Assembly: GCA_035490315.1 (NCBI GenBank)
Contig: DATHET010000352.1
Span: 1 to 15,241, forward strand
Source of the DNA: JADJQU01 sp035490315
GTDB lineage: Bacteria > Planctomycetota > UBA1135 > GCA-002686595
Reading direction: 5' to 3'
DNA: 15,241 nucleotides
In this document: in pieces, positions 1 to 8,722 of the stretch
Position numbering within the stretch: the first letter of the stretch is position 1
Layout: every line of letters starts with the position of its first letter
Position numbers and translations under genes: made by a program
The notes under the pieces: model-generated
Told to the model about the DNA's origin: nothing
Databases searched by the model: none
The model's input: the letters and a program-made list of their open reading frames with translations, nothing else

Positions 1-39
1 GGCACCCGCACAGGGTAGCGAGCCGCCCGCGAAGGATCG

Positions 40-831
40 TCAGCCGACGGCGAGCAGGCTGGGATTCTGCGGGCCTGCCTCGGCGCGGACGACACCCATC
101 GAGCGATCCATGCGGCCGAGCAGCCGCTGGCGAGCGCGGAACATGATCATTTTCATGTTCGAGGGGCCGACGGCGAGACGCACGCCGGCTTCCGCGTAGC
201 TGAGGCAATCGATCTCGACCAGGGCGAGCGCGCGCTGATCGCGCGATGCCAGTCCGGCGTAGGCGCGCGAGTAGTGCTCCAGGAACAGGATCCAGGTCAG
301 GGCCAGCCTGCGGCGCTCTTCCTCTTCATCCAGTCGCCGCATGGGCTCGGCGTGGCGCGCTTCGGGCTCGAAGCTCTTCTCCGTCGGAACCCGATCGGAC
401 CGGCGCGGCATCTGGGCGCGCGCGCGGCGGAAAGCGTTGGAGGCGATCGTGCGCACCCAGACCCGGAAGCTCTCCGGGCGCTCGTCGCGGAAGCGCGACG
501 AGTACTGGTACACATTGACGAAGGTGTCCTGCAGCACCTCGAGCGGATCGAGGCCGCAGCGCTGCTGCGAGAGCAGGCGACGCAACCACTCGAAGACCGA
601 CCCGCCGGTGCGGGCGTAGAGGGCCTCGAACACCGGGGCGCTGCGCGTGTCGCGGAACAGGGCCATCACCGCGGTGTCCAGCCGCTCGGCGAATCGGCTG
701 GGAGACTCGTCGGGGAGCGCCTCGACGGAAACTCCACGCTCGAGGAGCTCGTTGCGGATGGATTCGGGGAGGGATCTTGCGTCGTCAGACCAGACGTCGC
801 AGCCGGGGACGAGGCGCAGTGTGGTGACCAT
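40..831 (-). CDS. ECF-like sigma-70 family RNA polymerase sigma factor
   Basis: Predicted sigma factor of 263 residues that would direct RNA polymerase to a specific promoter set. A sigma-2-like segment lies at about residues 68-140, with the region 2.2-2.4 pattern DPLEVLQDTFVNVY followed by FRVWVRTIASNAFRRAR. A charged linker runs to about 190. A sigma-4 helix-turn-helix lies at about 195-242 (LASRDQRALALVEIDCLSYAEAG, then the recognition helix and RARQRLLGRM). The 67-residue N-terminal part is longer than in typical ECF sigmas (about 190 residues in total) and I do not recognise it. The frame stays open upstream to an ATG at 1005, but I chose the ATG at 831 because the extension crosses an AT-rich non-coding-looking patch and has no sigma character. 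The gene is divergent from the rest of the window. No anti-sigma gene is visible; one could lie beyond position 1. Bases 1-39, downstream of the stop, show nothing I can assign. The family is secure; the regulon is unknown. Confidence 0.85.
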   Translation of the reverse strand: MVTTLRLVPGCDVWSDDARSLPESIRNELLERGVSVEALPDESPSRFAERLDTAVMALFRDTRSAPVFEALYARTGGSVFEWLRRLLSQQRCGLDPLEVLQDTFVNVYQYSSRFRDERPESFRVWVRTIASNAFRRARAQMPRRSDRVPTEKSFEPEARHAEPMRRLDEEEERRRLALTWILFLEHYSRAYAGLASRDQRALALVEIDCLSYAEAGVRLAVGPSNMKMIMFRARQRLLGRMDRSMGVVRAEAGPQNPSLLAVG

Positions 832-837
832 GCCCCC

Positions 838-863
838 GGCAACGCATCGCGCGTGCCGTTGCC
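838..863 (-). other. Inverted repeat in the predicted leader of the sigma gene
   Basis: A perfect 7-bp inverted repeat, GGCAACG (838-844) and CGTTGCC (857-863), with a 12-nt loop. It ends 6 nt upstream of the predicted sigma start codon (831). As RNA it would fold directly next to, or over, the ribosome entry region. As DNA it could be an operator dyad. The sequence shows the symmetry; the function is inferred. Confidence 0.35.
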
Positions 864-1029
864 CGTATCGCTGGGATCCCGGCGACGTAAGTAAATTGAA
901 TGAAAGAGCTTGTGTTCGTTCGGTGCGGGCTGCGAGGACTTCGAATCCGCTCGCGGAGCGCGCGGTTTGGCACGGTCCCGTAACGAACCCGCGATCCTGG
1001 GTCAAAGTCGTAACATTCCTGCCCTTCCC

Positions 1030-1058
1030 ATCCCGGCCTGGTCCAGGGGATCCCGGCC
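1030..1058 (+). repeat. Two direct copies of ATCCCGGCC, 20 bp apart
   Basis: ATCCCGGCC occurs at 1030-1038 and again at 1050-1058, a 20-bp period or about two helical turns. The short palindrome CCTGG-T-CCAGG (1037-1047) lies between and partly overlapping them. The pair sits just upstream of the -10-like TACAAT (1079-1084), where activators often bind direct repeats. The copies are exact over 9 bases; regulator binding is inference. Confidence 0.35.
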
Positions 1059-1078
1059 GTTCCTGGCTCCCGTCCGCC

Positions 1079-1084
1079 TACAAT
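1079..1084 (+). promoter_or_regulatory. Candidate -10 element for the corC-like gene
   Basis: TACAAT matches the sigma-70 -10 consensus at five of six positions and stands out against GC-rich surroundings. No good -35 lies at standard spacing, so any promoter here may depend on an activator. Transcription would start near 1091, leaving a leader of about 45 nt before the TTG start at 1137. Confidence 0.3.
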
Positions 1085-1136
1085 GCCTGTCCCCGCAGGT
1101 CGATAGCTCGCCCGCGCGCACCCCTCCCGAACCGCT

Positions 1137-2456
1137 TTGGATCCACGACTCTTGCCTCTGCTGGGCGTCGCCCCCTCCGACGTCGATTTCTCGAAGCCCG
1201 AGTTCCACGCGCTGGCAGGGGCGGGCGTGGCGCTGATCCTCTGCGCCGCGTTCTCCACCCTGCGCCGGTCCCTGGTCCAGACCCAGGCGGAGCGCGTGAT
1301 CGAATCCGAGCCCGACAGCCTGCGCCGGGCCAAGCTGCGACTGCGGCTGGAGCGCGCACGCTCCCTTTCGACCTCGGCCAGCATGTTCGAGACGGCGAGC
1401 GCGGCCCTCTTCGCAACCCTGGTCGTACGTTGGTTCTCGCAGAGCCGACAGGTGACCTGGGGGGTCACCATCGCCTCGCTCGGGATCACGGTCCCCTGCC
1501 TGTGGCTCGCGACCCAGGCCCTGTCCCAGGCCATTGCCATCAGCTGGGGCGACGTGATCGTCCGCCGGGTGCTGCCCACCTTCCACATCATCCAGTGGCC
1601 GATCGCGGTGCTGGCCATGGGCTTGGACGGGGTGCGCCTCGGAATGATGCGCCTGTTCGGCCAGCGGACCGACCTGGCGGAGTCCCAGGAGATGGTGGCG
1701 GGACTGCGCGAGGTGGTCGCCGACAGCGAAGCCTCCGGACCGCTCGACGCGACGGAGCGCGAGCTGATCGGAAACATCATGGAAGTGCGCGAGGTCGACG
1801 TCGCCGCGATCATGACTCCGCGGACATCGATCCAGGCGATCGAGGTCGACACGCCGCTCACCGAAGCGGCGAGGATCGCCTCCGAGTCTGGCTACAGCCG
1901 GCTGCCCGTTTACGAAGGCAAGCTCGATGCGGTCGTCGGCACGGTCTCGGCGCGCGACCTGATGAGCGCGCTGGTCGACACGAGCGGCAAGGATCGTTCG
2001 CTGCGCTCACTGCTCAGGCCAGCCTACTTCGTGCCCGAGACCAAGCTGGTGTCGGAGCTGCTCGACGAGTTTCGGCGCGAGAAGCTCAAGCTCGCCGTGG
2101 TGCTCGACGAGTATGGCGGCACGGCGGGGATGGTTACCCTGGGCGACGTGCTCGGCGAAATCGTCGGCGAGATCCGCGACGAATCGGACGAGGAGGCTCC
2201 CTCCCCGCTCAAGCACCTGCCCGGCGGCGTGGTCGAGATCGACGCCGCGCTCCACGTCAGCGAAGTCAACGAGCTGATCGACCTCGACCTGCCCGAGACC
2301 GCCGGCTATGAAACCTTGGGAGGCTTCGTTCTCGCCGAATTCGGCCGTTTTCCGCTGCGCGGGGAATCGTTCACGCGCGGCGCCACGGAATTCCAGGTGT
2401 CGGAAGTCACGGACCGGCGCGTGCTCAAGGTGCGCGTGCGCAAGCCCGCGGCCTGA
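1137..2456 (+). CDS. CorC/HlyC-type CNNM and CBS-domain membrane protein
   Basis: Integral membrane protein of 439 residues from the CorC/HlyC (TlyC) family. Members are linked to magnesium or cobalt efflux and tolerance, although many remain uncharacterised. Hydrophobic segments at about 27-41, 83-100, 106-135 and 148-165 form the DUF21/CNNM membrane part. A CBS pair follows, about 225-285 (opening IMTPRTSIQAIEV) and 290-350 (with VVLDEYGGTAGMVTLGDVL). The C-terminal CorC_HlyC domain covers about 362-437 (LPGGVVEIDAALHVSEVNEL, then AGYETLGGFVLAEFGRFP). TTG at 1137 is chosen because an in-frame TAG at 1104 leaves no ATG or GTG candidate before it; the next TTG is at 1152. No Shine-Dalgarno is visible. 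It is the first gene of the plus-strand run, 51 nt before recO. The family is secure; the transported ion is not shown by the sequence. Confidence 0.9.
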   Translation: MDPRLLPLLGVAPSDVDFSKPEFHALAGAGVALILCAAFSTLRRSLVQTQAERVIESEPDSLRRAKLRLRLERARSLSTSASMFETASAALFATLVVRWFSQSRQVTWGVTIASLGITVPCLWLATQALSQAIAISWGDVIVRRVLPTFHIIQWPIAVLAMGLDGVRLGMMRLFGQRTDLAESQEMVAGLREVVADSEASGPLDATERELIGNIMEVREVDVAAIMTPRTSIQAIEVDTPLTEAARIASESGYSRLPVYEGKLDAVVGTVSARDLMSALVDTSGKDRSLRSLLRPAYFVPETKLVSELLDEFRREKLKLAVVLDEYGGTAGMVTLGDVLGEIVGEIRDESDEEAPSPLKHLPGGVVEIDAALHVSEVNELIDLDLPETAGYETLGGFVLAEFGRFPLRGESFTRGATEFQVSEVTDRRVLKVRVRKPAA

Positions 2457-2471
2457 GACTCGGCGCAAGTG

Positions 2472-2499
2472 CTGGCAATCGAGCGCCCGCTGTCGTAAT
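2472..2499 (+). promoter_or_regulatory. Weak candidate promoter immediately upstream of recO
   Basis: CTGGCA (2472-2477) and CGTAAT (2494-2499) are separated by 16 bp, each matching its consensus at four of six positions. The predicted transcript start falls within a few bases of the recO GTG at 2508, so the message would be leaderless or nearly so. Such weak hexamers can arise by chance. Confidence 0.2.
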
Positions 2500-2507
2500 C
2501 CAATCCC

Positions 2508-3317
2508 GTGGTCCGACGCGCCGACACCGCTCTGCTTCTGCGGCGCTTCCCTTTCGGGGAGTCCTCGCTGGTCGTGCACGCGGCAACTCGCTCGCACGGC
2601 AGCGTGCACCTGCTCGCCAAGGGCGCTTACCGGCCGACGTCGCGCTATTACGCGGCCCTGGATCTATTCGACACGCTGGAGCTCGAGTGGCAGGAATCGC
2701 CTGGCCGCGAGTTGAGCAACCTCGTCGCGGCCACGATCGGCGTGCGCCGCCACCGCCTCGCTCACGACCTCGAGCGCTACAAGGCCTCGCTCAGCGTGCT
2801 CGAGCTCGCCGATCTCGGCAGCCAGGAAGGACCGGCCAACATCGAGCTGTTCGAGCTGGCGAGCCGCGCCCTGGATCAGCTCTTGTCGCCCTGCCCCGCC
2901 GAGCTCACGCTGGTTGAGTTCGAGCTGGCCTTCCTGCACAATCTCGGGCTCGCCCCGGCGCTCCTGGAGTGCGCGGCCTGCGCGGGTCCGGCTCCCGCCG
3001 CGGTTGCGGGAGGCTCTCCACGGGTGGCCTTTTCCGCGCAGGGCGGCGGACGCCTGTGCCTGCGCTGCGCAGGCGAGGCGCGCGCTCACGGCAGGCGCGT
3101 CGGGACCCTGCCCGAATCCGTGCTGCTCCACGCCGCCCGCCTCACGGGATCGCCTGCGATCCAACCCAATCCGAACACGGCAAAGGAAGCCCGGCTCGAC
3201 ACGCGCAGCTTGACGCTGGTGCACGACGCGGTGGCACGATTCCTCGAACACCAACTCCAAGGCCGTCCAAAAAGCTACCGTACGTTTCTCGCCGGCCCAC
3301 AACGCAACACTCCCTGA
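2508..3317 (+). CDS. recO: DNA repair protein RecO
   Basis: RecO, 269 residues, is a recombination mediator that binds single-stranded DNA and SSB. With RecR it loads RecA in gap repair. The N-terminal OB-fold region (about 1-80) opens with the family pattern ADTALLLRRFPFGESSLVV and contains HLLAKGAYRPTSRYY. A helical C-terminal domain follows. It carries a zinc-finger-like set of cysteines, C155-x2-C158 and C184-x2-C187, as in many RecO proteins. The GTG start at 2508 places the OB-fold at the usual distance from the N-terminus. No Shine-Dalgarno is apparent. Its stop codon overlaps the ATG of the next gene by one base (TGATG), indicating translational coupling. Length and motifs are normal for the family. 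Confidence 0.92.
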   Translation: MVRRADTALLLRRFPFGESSLVVHAATRSHGSVHLLAKGAYRPTSRYYAALDLFDTLELEWQESPGRELSNLVAATIGVRRHRLAHDLERYKASLSVLELADLGSQEGPANIELFELASRALDQLLSPCPAELTLVEFELAFLHNLGLAPALLECAACAGPAPAAVAGGSPRVAFSAQGGGRLCLRCAGEARAHGRRVGTLPESVLLHAARLTGSPAIQPNPNTAKEARLDTRSLTLVHDAVARFLEHQLQGRPKSYRTFLAGPQRNTP

Positions 3318-4447
3318 TGATTGCTCGCGCGTTCCTTCTCCTTGCACTCGCGCTCGCGCCGAGCTGCGCTGCCCTGAACCCCTTCGGCGAGAGGGGCATT
3401 CCGCACTCCCCCGCCGACGCGGAAAAACGTGTCGCGAAGGCCGAGGCTGAGCTGTCTTCGGGCGAGACCGAACGCGCACTCTACGACCTGAGCAAGGCTC
3501 GCAAGACTTCGGACCTGTCGACGGACCAGAAGAATCACATCGATCTGCTGCTCGAGCGCTGCGCGGAAACGCGCGTCGGGGAGCTCTCGGCACCCGGCAG
3601 CGATCCTGACCAGCTGGAAGAGCTCTTCGACCTCAATCTGCCGCGCCAGATCGCGATCACCGCGGGCGTGCGCGCGGCGCGGCTGATGCTCGACCAGGGC
3701 GAGCCCGTCGACGCCTATGAGATGATCCAGCGCGTCGACAAGCGCTATCCCCCCGCGGGCACGCACCACGAGCGCCAACTGGCCGGCGACGTCCTGTTCG
3801 AGGCGGGCATGGGCCTGTCGAAATCCGATTTCTCGTTCCTCGGGATGTTCAGCGACAAGGACGACGCCAAGGCGATCCTCGAATACCTGGTGGTGAATTA
3901 TCCCCAGGAACGCCGCTGCGATCAGGCCTATCGGCGACTGGCTGCTCTGTACGAGGAAGACCGCTTGTGGTCGACCGCGATCGAGCGCTACCAGGACCTG
4001 GTCACCTACCACATCGACAGTCCACTGGCGCCGGAGAGCGAGTGGCGCATTCCGCACCTGCGCCTGGTCGCGCTGCGTCGGCCCGACTACGACCGGCGCG
4101 AGCTCTTGCGCGCGCTGGGCGAGCTGGAGGCCTGGTCGAGCGTGCACGCGGGCAACGAGTTCGAGGCTCGCGCCGAGGCCGATCGCCGCGACTGCTTGAA
4201 ACGACTGGCGCAGTCGGACCTGATCGTCGCCCACTTCTACACCACGGTCGCCAGAGCGGAGTCCGCGCCCGGCTGGCAAGGCGCACTGATCCATGCCGAG
4301 CGCGCGCTCGAGCTCGCCAAGCAATCGGGCGACGCGCCGACGATTTCCGCGGCCAAGGCGGCCATCGCCCTGGTGCCGCCGACTCCCGCGGCGATCCAGG
4401 CTCCTGCGATCGATGCCTCGAGGGCGAAGGCTGGAGGCGAGCGTTGA
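3317..4447 (+). CDS. BamD/YfiO-like outer-membrane assembly lipoprotein (TPR)
   Basis: Predicted lipoprotein of 376 residues. The hydrophobic signal MIARAFLLLALALAPSC places a lipidation cysteine at residue 17, although the lipobox (A-P-S-C) is imperfect. The body is helical and rich in TPR-like repeats. Residues about 185-280 resemble BamD: AILEYLVVNYPQERRCDQAYRRLA, then a repeat ending HIDSPLAPESEWRI, then LRRPDYDRRELLRALGELEAW. BamD is the essential lipoprotein partner of BamA in inserting outer-membrane beta-barrels. At 376 residues it is longer than typical BamD (about 245). The extra length is in the region before residue 185 and in an Ala/Pro-rich tail after about 345. The ATG overlaps the recO stop, and the gene's own stop overlaps the next start. 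The family resemblance is fair; a different TPR lipoprotein role cannot be excluded, so I give no symbol. Confidence 0.7.
   Translation: MIARAFLLLALALAPSCAALNPFGERGIPHSPADAEKRVAKAEAELSSGETERALYDLSKARKTSDLSTDQKNHIDLLLERCAETRVGELSAPGSDPDQLEELFDLNLPRQIAITAGVRAARLMLDQGEPVDAYEMIQRVDKRYPPAGTHHERQLAGDVLFEAGMGLSKSDFSFLGMFSDKDDAKAILEYLVVNYPQERRCDQAYRRLAALYEEDRLWSTAIERYQDLVTYHIDSPLAPESEWRIPHLRLVALRRPDYDRRELLRALGELEAWSSVHAGNEFEARAEADRRDCLKRLAQSDLIVAHFYTTVARAESAPGWQGALIHAERALELAKQSGDAPTISAAKAAIALVPPTPAAIQAPAIDASRAKAGGER
4432..4436 (+). promoter_or_regulatory. Ribosome binding site supporting the TTG start of lptE
   Basis: GGAGG lies 7 nt before the TTG at 4444, inside the last codons of the BamD-like gene. 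It supports the otherwise unusual TTG start and suggests re-initiation or coupled translation across the 4-base overlap. Confidence 0.65.
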
Positions 4448-5013
4448 AGCTCTCCCTGCACTTCGGCCTCGCGCTCGCCTGCCTGCTACCGGCCTGCGGC
4501 TACCACGCGGGCCTGGTCGCTCCCGAAGGCACCGAGACCATTGGTGTCGAATTTTTCACGAACGACGGTCCGCTGCGCGACGTCGAGGTCGAATTCCAGG
4601 ACGAGCTGGCCCAGGCGATCCAGCGCATGCTGCCCCTGCGCCTGGTCGCCCCGGCCCGCGCCGACCTGATCGTCCGCGGGCGCGTGGTCAACTACTCGCG
4701 ACGCGCGGGAATCCGCGATCCGGTGCTCAATCGCCTGCAGGAAACCGGTGTGATCATCACGGTAGAGGCCAACCTGATCGACCCGACCCGCCGCTTCGAC
4801 GCCAAGGGCAACCTGATGCCCTTGAGGGTCTTGCGCCGCTCGCGCACGACGACGGACAGCGGTTACAGGATCGTGGAACCGGACGGCGAGCGGGCGGCGC
4901 GGGCACGGGCGCTGCGCAATATGGCCGACCGCCTCGCGCTGGACTTGTTCGGGGCGGTAGCCTACGAGCCAGGCGACGACGCGGCCCAATCCCAAGACCC
5001 CGACTCGTACTGA
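4444..5013 (+). CDS. lptE: LPS-assembly lipoprotein LptE family
   Basis: Lipoprotein of 189 residues resembling LptE, the outer-membrane lipoprotein that plugs the LptD barrel and helps place LPS in the outer leaflet. A short signal, MKLSLHFGLALACLLPAC, ends in a lipobox with Cys18, followed by the CGYH start characteristic of LptE. Family-like segments follow: TIGVEFFTNDGPLRDVEVEF, then DELAQAIQRM, RADLIVRGRVVNYSR, TVEANLIDPTRRF, and a helical C-terminus ALRNMADRLALDLF. The TTG start (4444) shares TTGA with the stop of the preceding gene, and GGAGG at 4432-4436 is one of the few clear Shine-Dalgarno sequences here. Coupling to a BamD-like gene makes sense because LptD is a client of the Bam machine. 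lptD is not in the window. Confidence 0.82.
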   Translation: MKLSLHFGLALACLLPACGYHAGLVAPEGTETIGVEFFTNDGPLRDVEVEFQDELAQAIQRMLPLRLVAPARADLIVRGRVVNYSRRAGIRDPVLNRLQETGVIITVEANLIDPTRRFDAKGNLMPLRVLRRSRTTTDSGYRIVEPDGERAARARALRNMADRLALDLFGAVAYEPGDDAAQSQDPDSY

Positions 5014-5138
5014 AAACTCCGCTAGCTTTTCTTGTCAAGGCAAGGCCGCGCCAGGTCGTAAGGCAGTAGGGATCGAACAGGCAGACCCGGCCCCGCATCG
5101 CGCTCGCACACCGCCCGGAACACCGCACCCAACACTCC
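5014..5138 (+). promoter_or_regulatory. lptE-ftsH intergenic gap, possible ftsH promoter
   Basis: At 125 nt this is the longest gap in the plus-strand run, and so the likeliest place for an internal promoter. TTGTCA (5032-5037) is a fair -35-like hexamer, but only poor -10 candidates follow near 5059-5072. I see no CIRCE element, no clear sigma-32-type pair and no stem followed by a T-tract. A promoter is plausible but not demonstrated. Confidence 0.25.
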
Positions 5139-7538
<2,400 letters not shown>

Positions 7539-7560
7539 TCGTTCTGGACGGCTCCTCGCG

Positions 7561-7589
7561 CGAGCTCCACCATTCCAGGATGGAGCTCG
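7561..7589 (+). other. Hairpin containing the folP start codon
   Basis: A perfect 9-bp inverted repeat, CGAGCTCCA (7561-7569) and TGGAGCTCG (7581-7589), with an 11-nt loop. The T and G of the predicted folP ATG (7580-7582) lie in the 3' arm and the A lies in the loop. In mRNA this would bury the start codon until ribosomes or another factor open it. No T-tract follows. The symmetry is seen directly; control of translation is inferred. Confidence 0.5.
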
Positions 7590-8689
7590 TCGCGTTGGAC
7601 CTGCTGGGCGAGACCGCGCTCGAGCTCAATCCGCGCGCCCTGCGCGGCGATCCCGATCGGCGGCGCGCGCGAGTCGCCTGCCGCGCGGGTGTCGTGGAAG
7701 CCGAGCTGCGCTCCTTCCTCGGCGACGATCTCAGGCTGGCGTCCTCGGCAGGCGCGGGCTTGCTCGCCGAATTCAGTCTCGCTCGCCCAGCTGGCGCGAA
7801 TCCGCCGTCTTCGGCGCGCGCGCGGGTCCTGCTCGCCGCCGCCCTCGCCCGCGCCACGGCTCCGCGGCCTCCGCGCCTGCTCGCCGTCCTCAATGTAACG
7901 CCGGACAGTTTCTCTGACGGCGGGCGCTGGAACGATCCCGCGCGCGCCGTCGAGCGCGGCCTGGAGCTGGTCACCCAGGGCGCCCACGCGCTGGACATCG
8001 GCGGCGAGTCCTCGCGGCCGGGATCGCTCCCCGTCGATCTCGAGGAAGAGCGGCGGCGCGTCCTGCCGGTGATCCGCGAGCTCGCCCTGCAGACCAAGGT
8101 TCCGATCAGCGTCGACACCACCAAGGCGCGGCTCGCCGCCGAAGCCATCGACCTCGGAGCGACCATGGTCAACGACATCAGCGCCGGTCGCTTCGATCCC
8201 GAGATGATCCCGCTGGTCGCGCGCCGTGGGTGTTCCCTGGCGCTGATGCACATGCAGGGCACGCCGGCCGACATGCAGGACGCGCCGCGCTACGCCGACG
8301 TGGTCGACGAGGTGCTCGCTTTCCTGCGCGAGCGCGCGAGCGCTGCCTGGCGCGCCGGAATACCGCTCGAAAGATTGTGGGTCGACCCTGGCATCGGCTT
8401 CGGCAAGACCCTCGAGCACAACCTCCAGTTGCTGGCGCGCCTCGGCGAGCTGCGCTCGCTCGGCATTCCCCTCCTGGTCGGCCCCTCGCGGAAATCGTTC
8501 ATCGCGACGATCCACGCGCGCGAGGGAAGCGCCGAGCAGGCAGGAGAGCCCTCCGCGAAAGAACGGATCGGCGGCACCGCGGCGGCGATTTGCGCCTGTG
8601 TCCACGGCGGCGCCGAGCTGCTGCGCGTGCACGACGTGCCGGTGATGGCCGAGGCGATGCGCGTCGCGCGGGCGATCGCGGCGCAGTGA
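7580..8689 (+). CDS. folP: Dihydropteroate synthase
   Basis: DHPS, 369 residues, condenses 6-hydroxymethyl-7,8-dihydropterin pyrophosphate with p-aminobenzoate in folate synthesis and is the target of sulfonamides. The TIM-barrel core begins near residue 99. It carries the family landmarks: LNVTPDSFSDGG (Asn105), DIGGESSRPG, SVDTTKARLA, NDISAGRFDP, LMHMQGTP, DPGIGFGKTLEHN, GPSRKSFI (Arg304, Lys305), ERIGGTAA and the closing RVHDV (His351). About 95 residues precede the core. This extension is absent from short FolP enzymes and I do not recognise it. I chose the ATG at 7580 because it is the first ATG after the ftsH stop. The frame stays open backwards through ftsH, but that is frame shadow. 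A start closer to the core would remove part of the extension. There is no clear Shine-Dalgarno, and the ATG falls within a hairpin. Confidence 0.93.
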   Translation: MELVALDLLGETALELNPRALRGDPDRRRARVACRAGVVEAELRSFLGDDLRLASSAGAGLLAEFSLARPAGANPPSSARARVLLAAALARATAPRPPRLLAVLNVTPDSFSDGGRWNDPARAVERGLELVTQGAHALDIGGESSRPGSLPVDLEEERRRVLPVIRELALQTKVPISVDTTKARLAAEAIDLGATMVNDISAGRFDPEMIPLVARRGCSLALMHMQGTPADMQDAPRYADVVDEVLAFLRERASAAWRAGIPLERLWVDPGIGFGKTLEHNLQLLARLGELRSLGIPLLVGPSRKSFIATIHAREGSAEQAGEPSAKERIGGTAAAICACVHGGAELLRVHDVPVMAEAMRVARAIAAQ

Positions 8690-8717
8690 AGTCTTGGACT
8701 TCGCCGCGGGCGAAGTC
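8688..8717 (+). other. Three-arm alternating palindrome between folP and glmM
   Basis: GAAGTC (8688-8693, overlapping the folP stop) can pair with GACTTC (8697-8702) across a TTG loop. That middle arm, extended to GACTTCGCC (8697-8705), pairs perfectly over 9 bp with GGCGAAGTC (8709-8717) across a 3-nt GCG loop. The two hairpins are mutually exclusive, as in attenuators. As DNA it is a compact dyad of the kind regulators bind. No T-tract follows, so an ordinary intrinsic terminator is unlikely. Confidence 0.5.
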
Positions 8718-8722
8718 ACAAT
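8694..8722 (+). promoter_or_regulatory. Candidate glmM promoter enclosing the palindrome
   Basis: TTGGAC (8694-8699) and CACAAT (8717-8722) are separated by exactly 17 bp and match the sigma-70 consensus at three and four of six positions. Most of the 9-bp palindrome falls in the spacer, which would place an operator under RNA polymerase. A start near 8729 would give a leader of about 42 nt before the glmM GTG. The hexamers are weak. Confidence 0.3.

Larger units (their letters stand above)
832..1136. promoter_or_regulatory. Divergent intergenic region between the sigma gene and the corC-like gene
   Basis: About 305 bp without a credible gene, which should hold the promoters for both divergent units. 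On the sigma side there is an AT-rich island at about 886-905, unusual in this GC-rich DNA. On the minus strand it contains a -10-like TTCAAT (895-900) but no convincing -35. On the corC side there is a -10-like TACAAT at 1079-1084, preceded by two direct copies of ATCCCGGCC. An in-frame TAG at 1104 closes the corC frame upstream. No terminator, tRNA or small ORF stood out. The promoter assignments are by eye only. Confidence 0.5.

Noticed and set aside
832..1005. Upstream extension of the sigma factor to an ATG at 1005 (321 residues)
   Set aside because: The added 58 residues have no sigma-like character and would cross the AT-rich patch and dyad that look like a leader or promoter.
647..2311. 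554-codon plus-strand frame overlapping the sigma and corC-like genes
   Set aside because: It overlaps two genes with clear family motifs and consists of Arg/Gly/Ala-rich shadow sequence.
2969..3316. N-terminal extension of the BamD-like protein back into recO
   Set aside because: It would bury the lipoprotein signal peptide that begins exactly at the ATG at 3317, which overlaps the recO stop in a standard coupled layout.
5020..5040. T-rich stretch after lptE as an intrinsic terminator
   Set aside because: There are only four consecutive T and no GC-rich stem immediately before them.
5070..5078. tRNA T-loop-like word (GTTCGATCC on the minus strand) in the lptE-ftsH gap
   Set aside because: The neighbouring bases do not form a T stem, and no anticodon or acceptor arm could be built around it.
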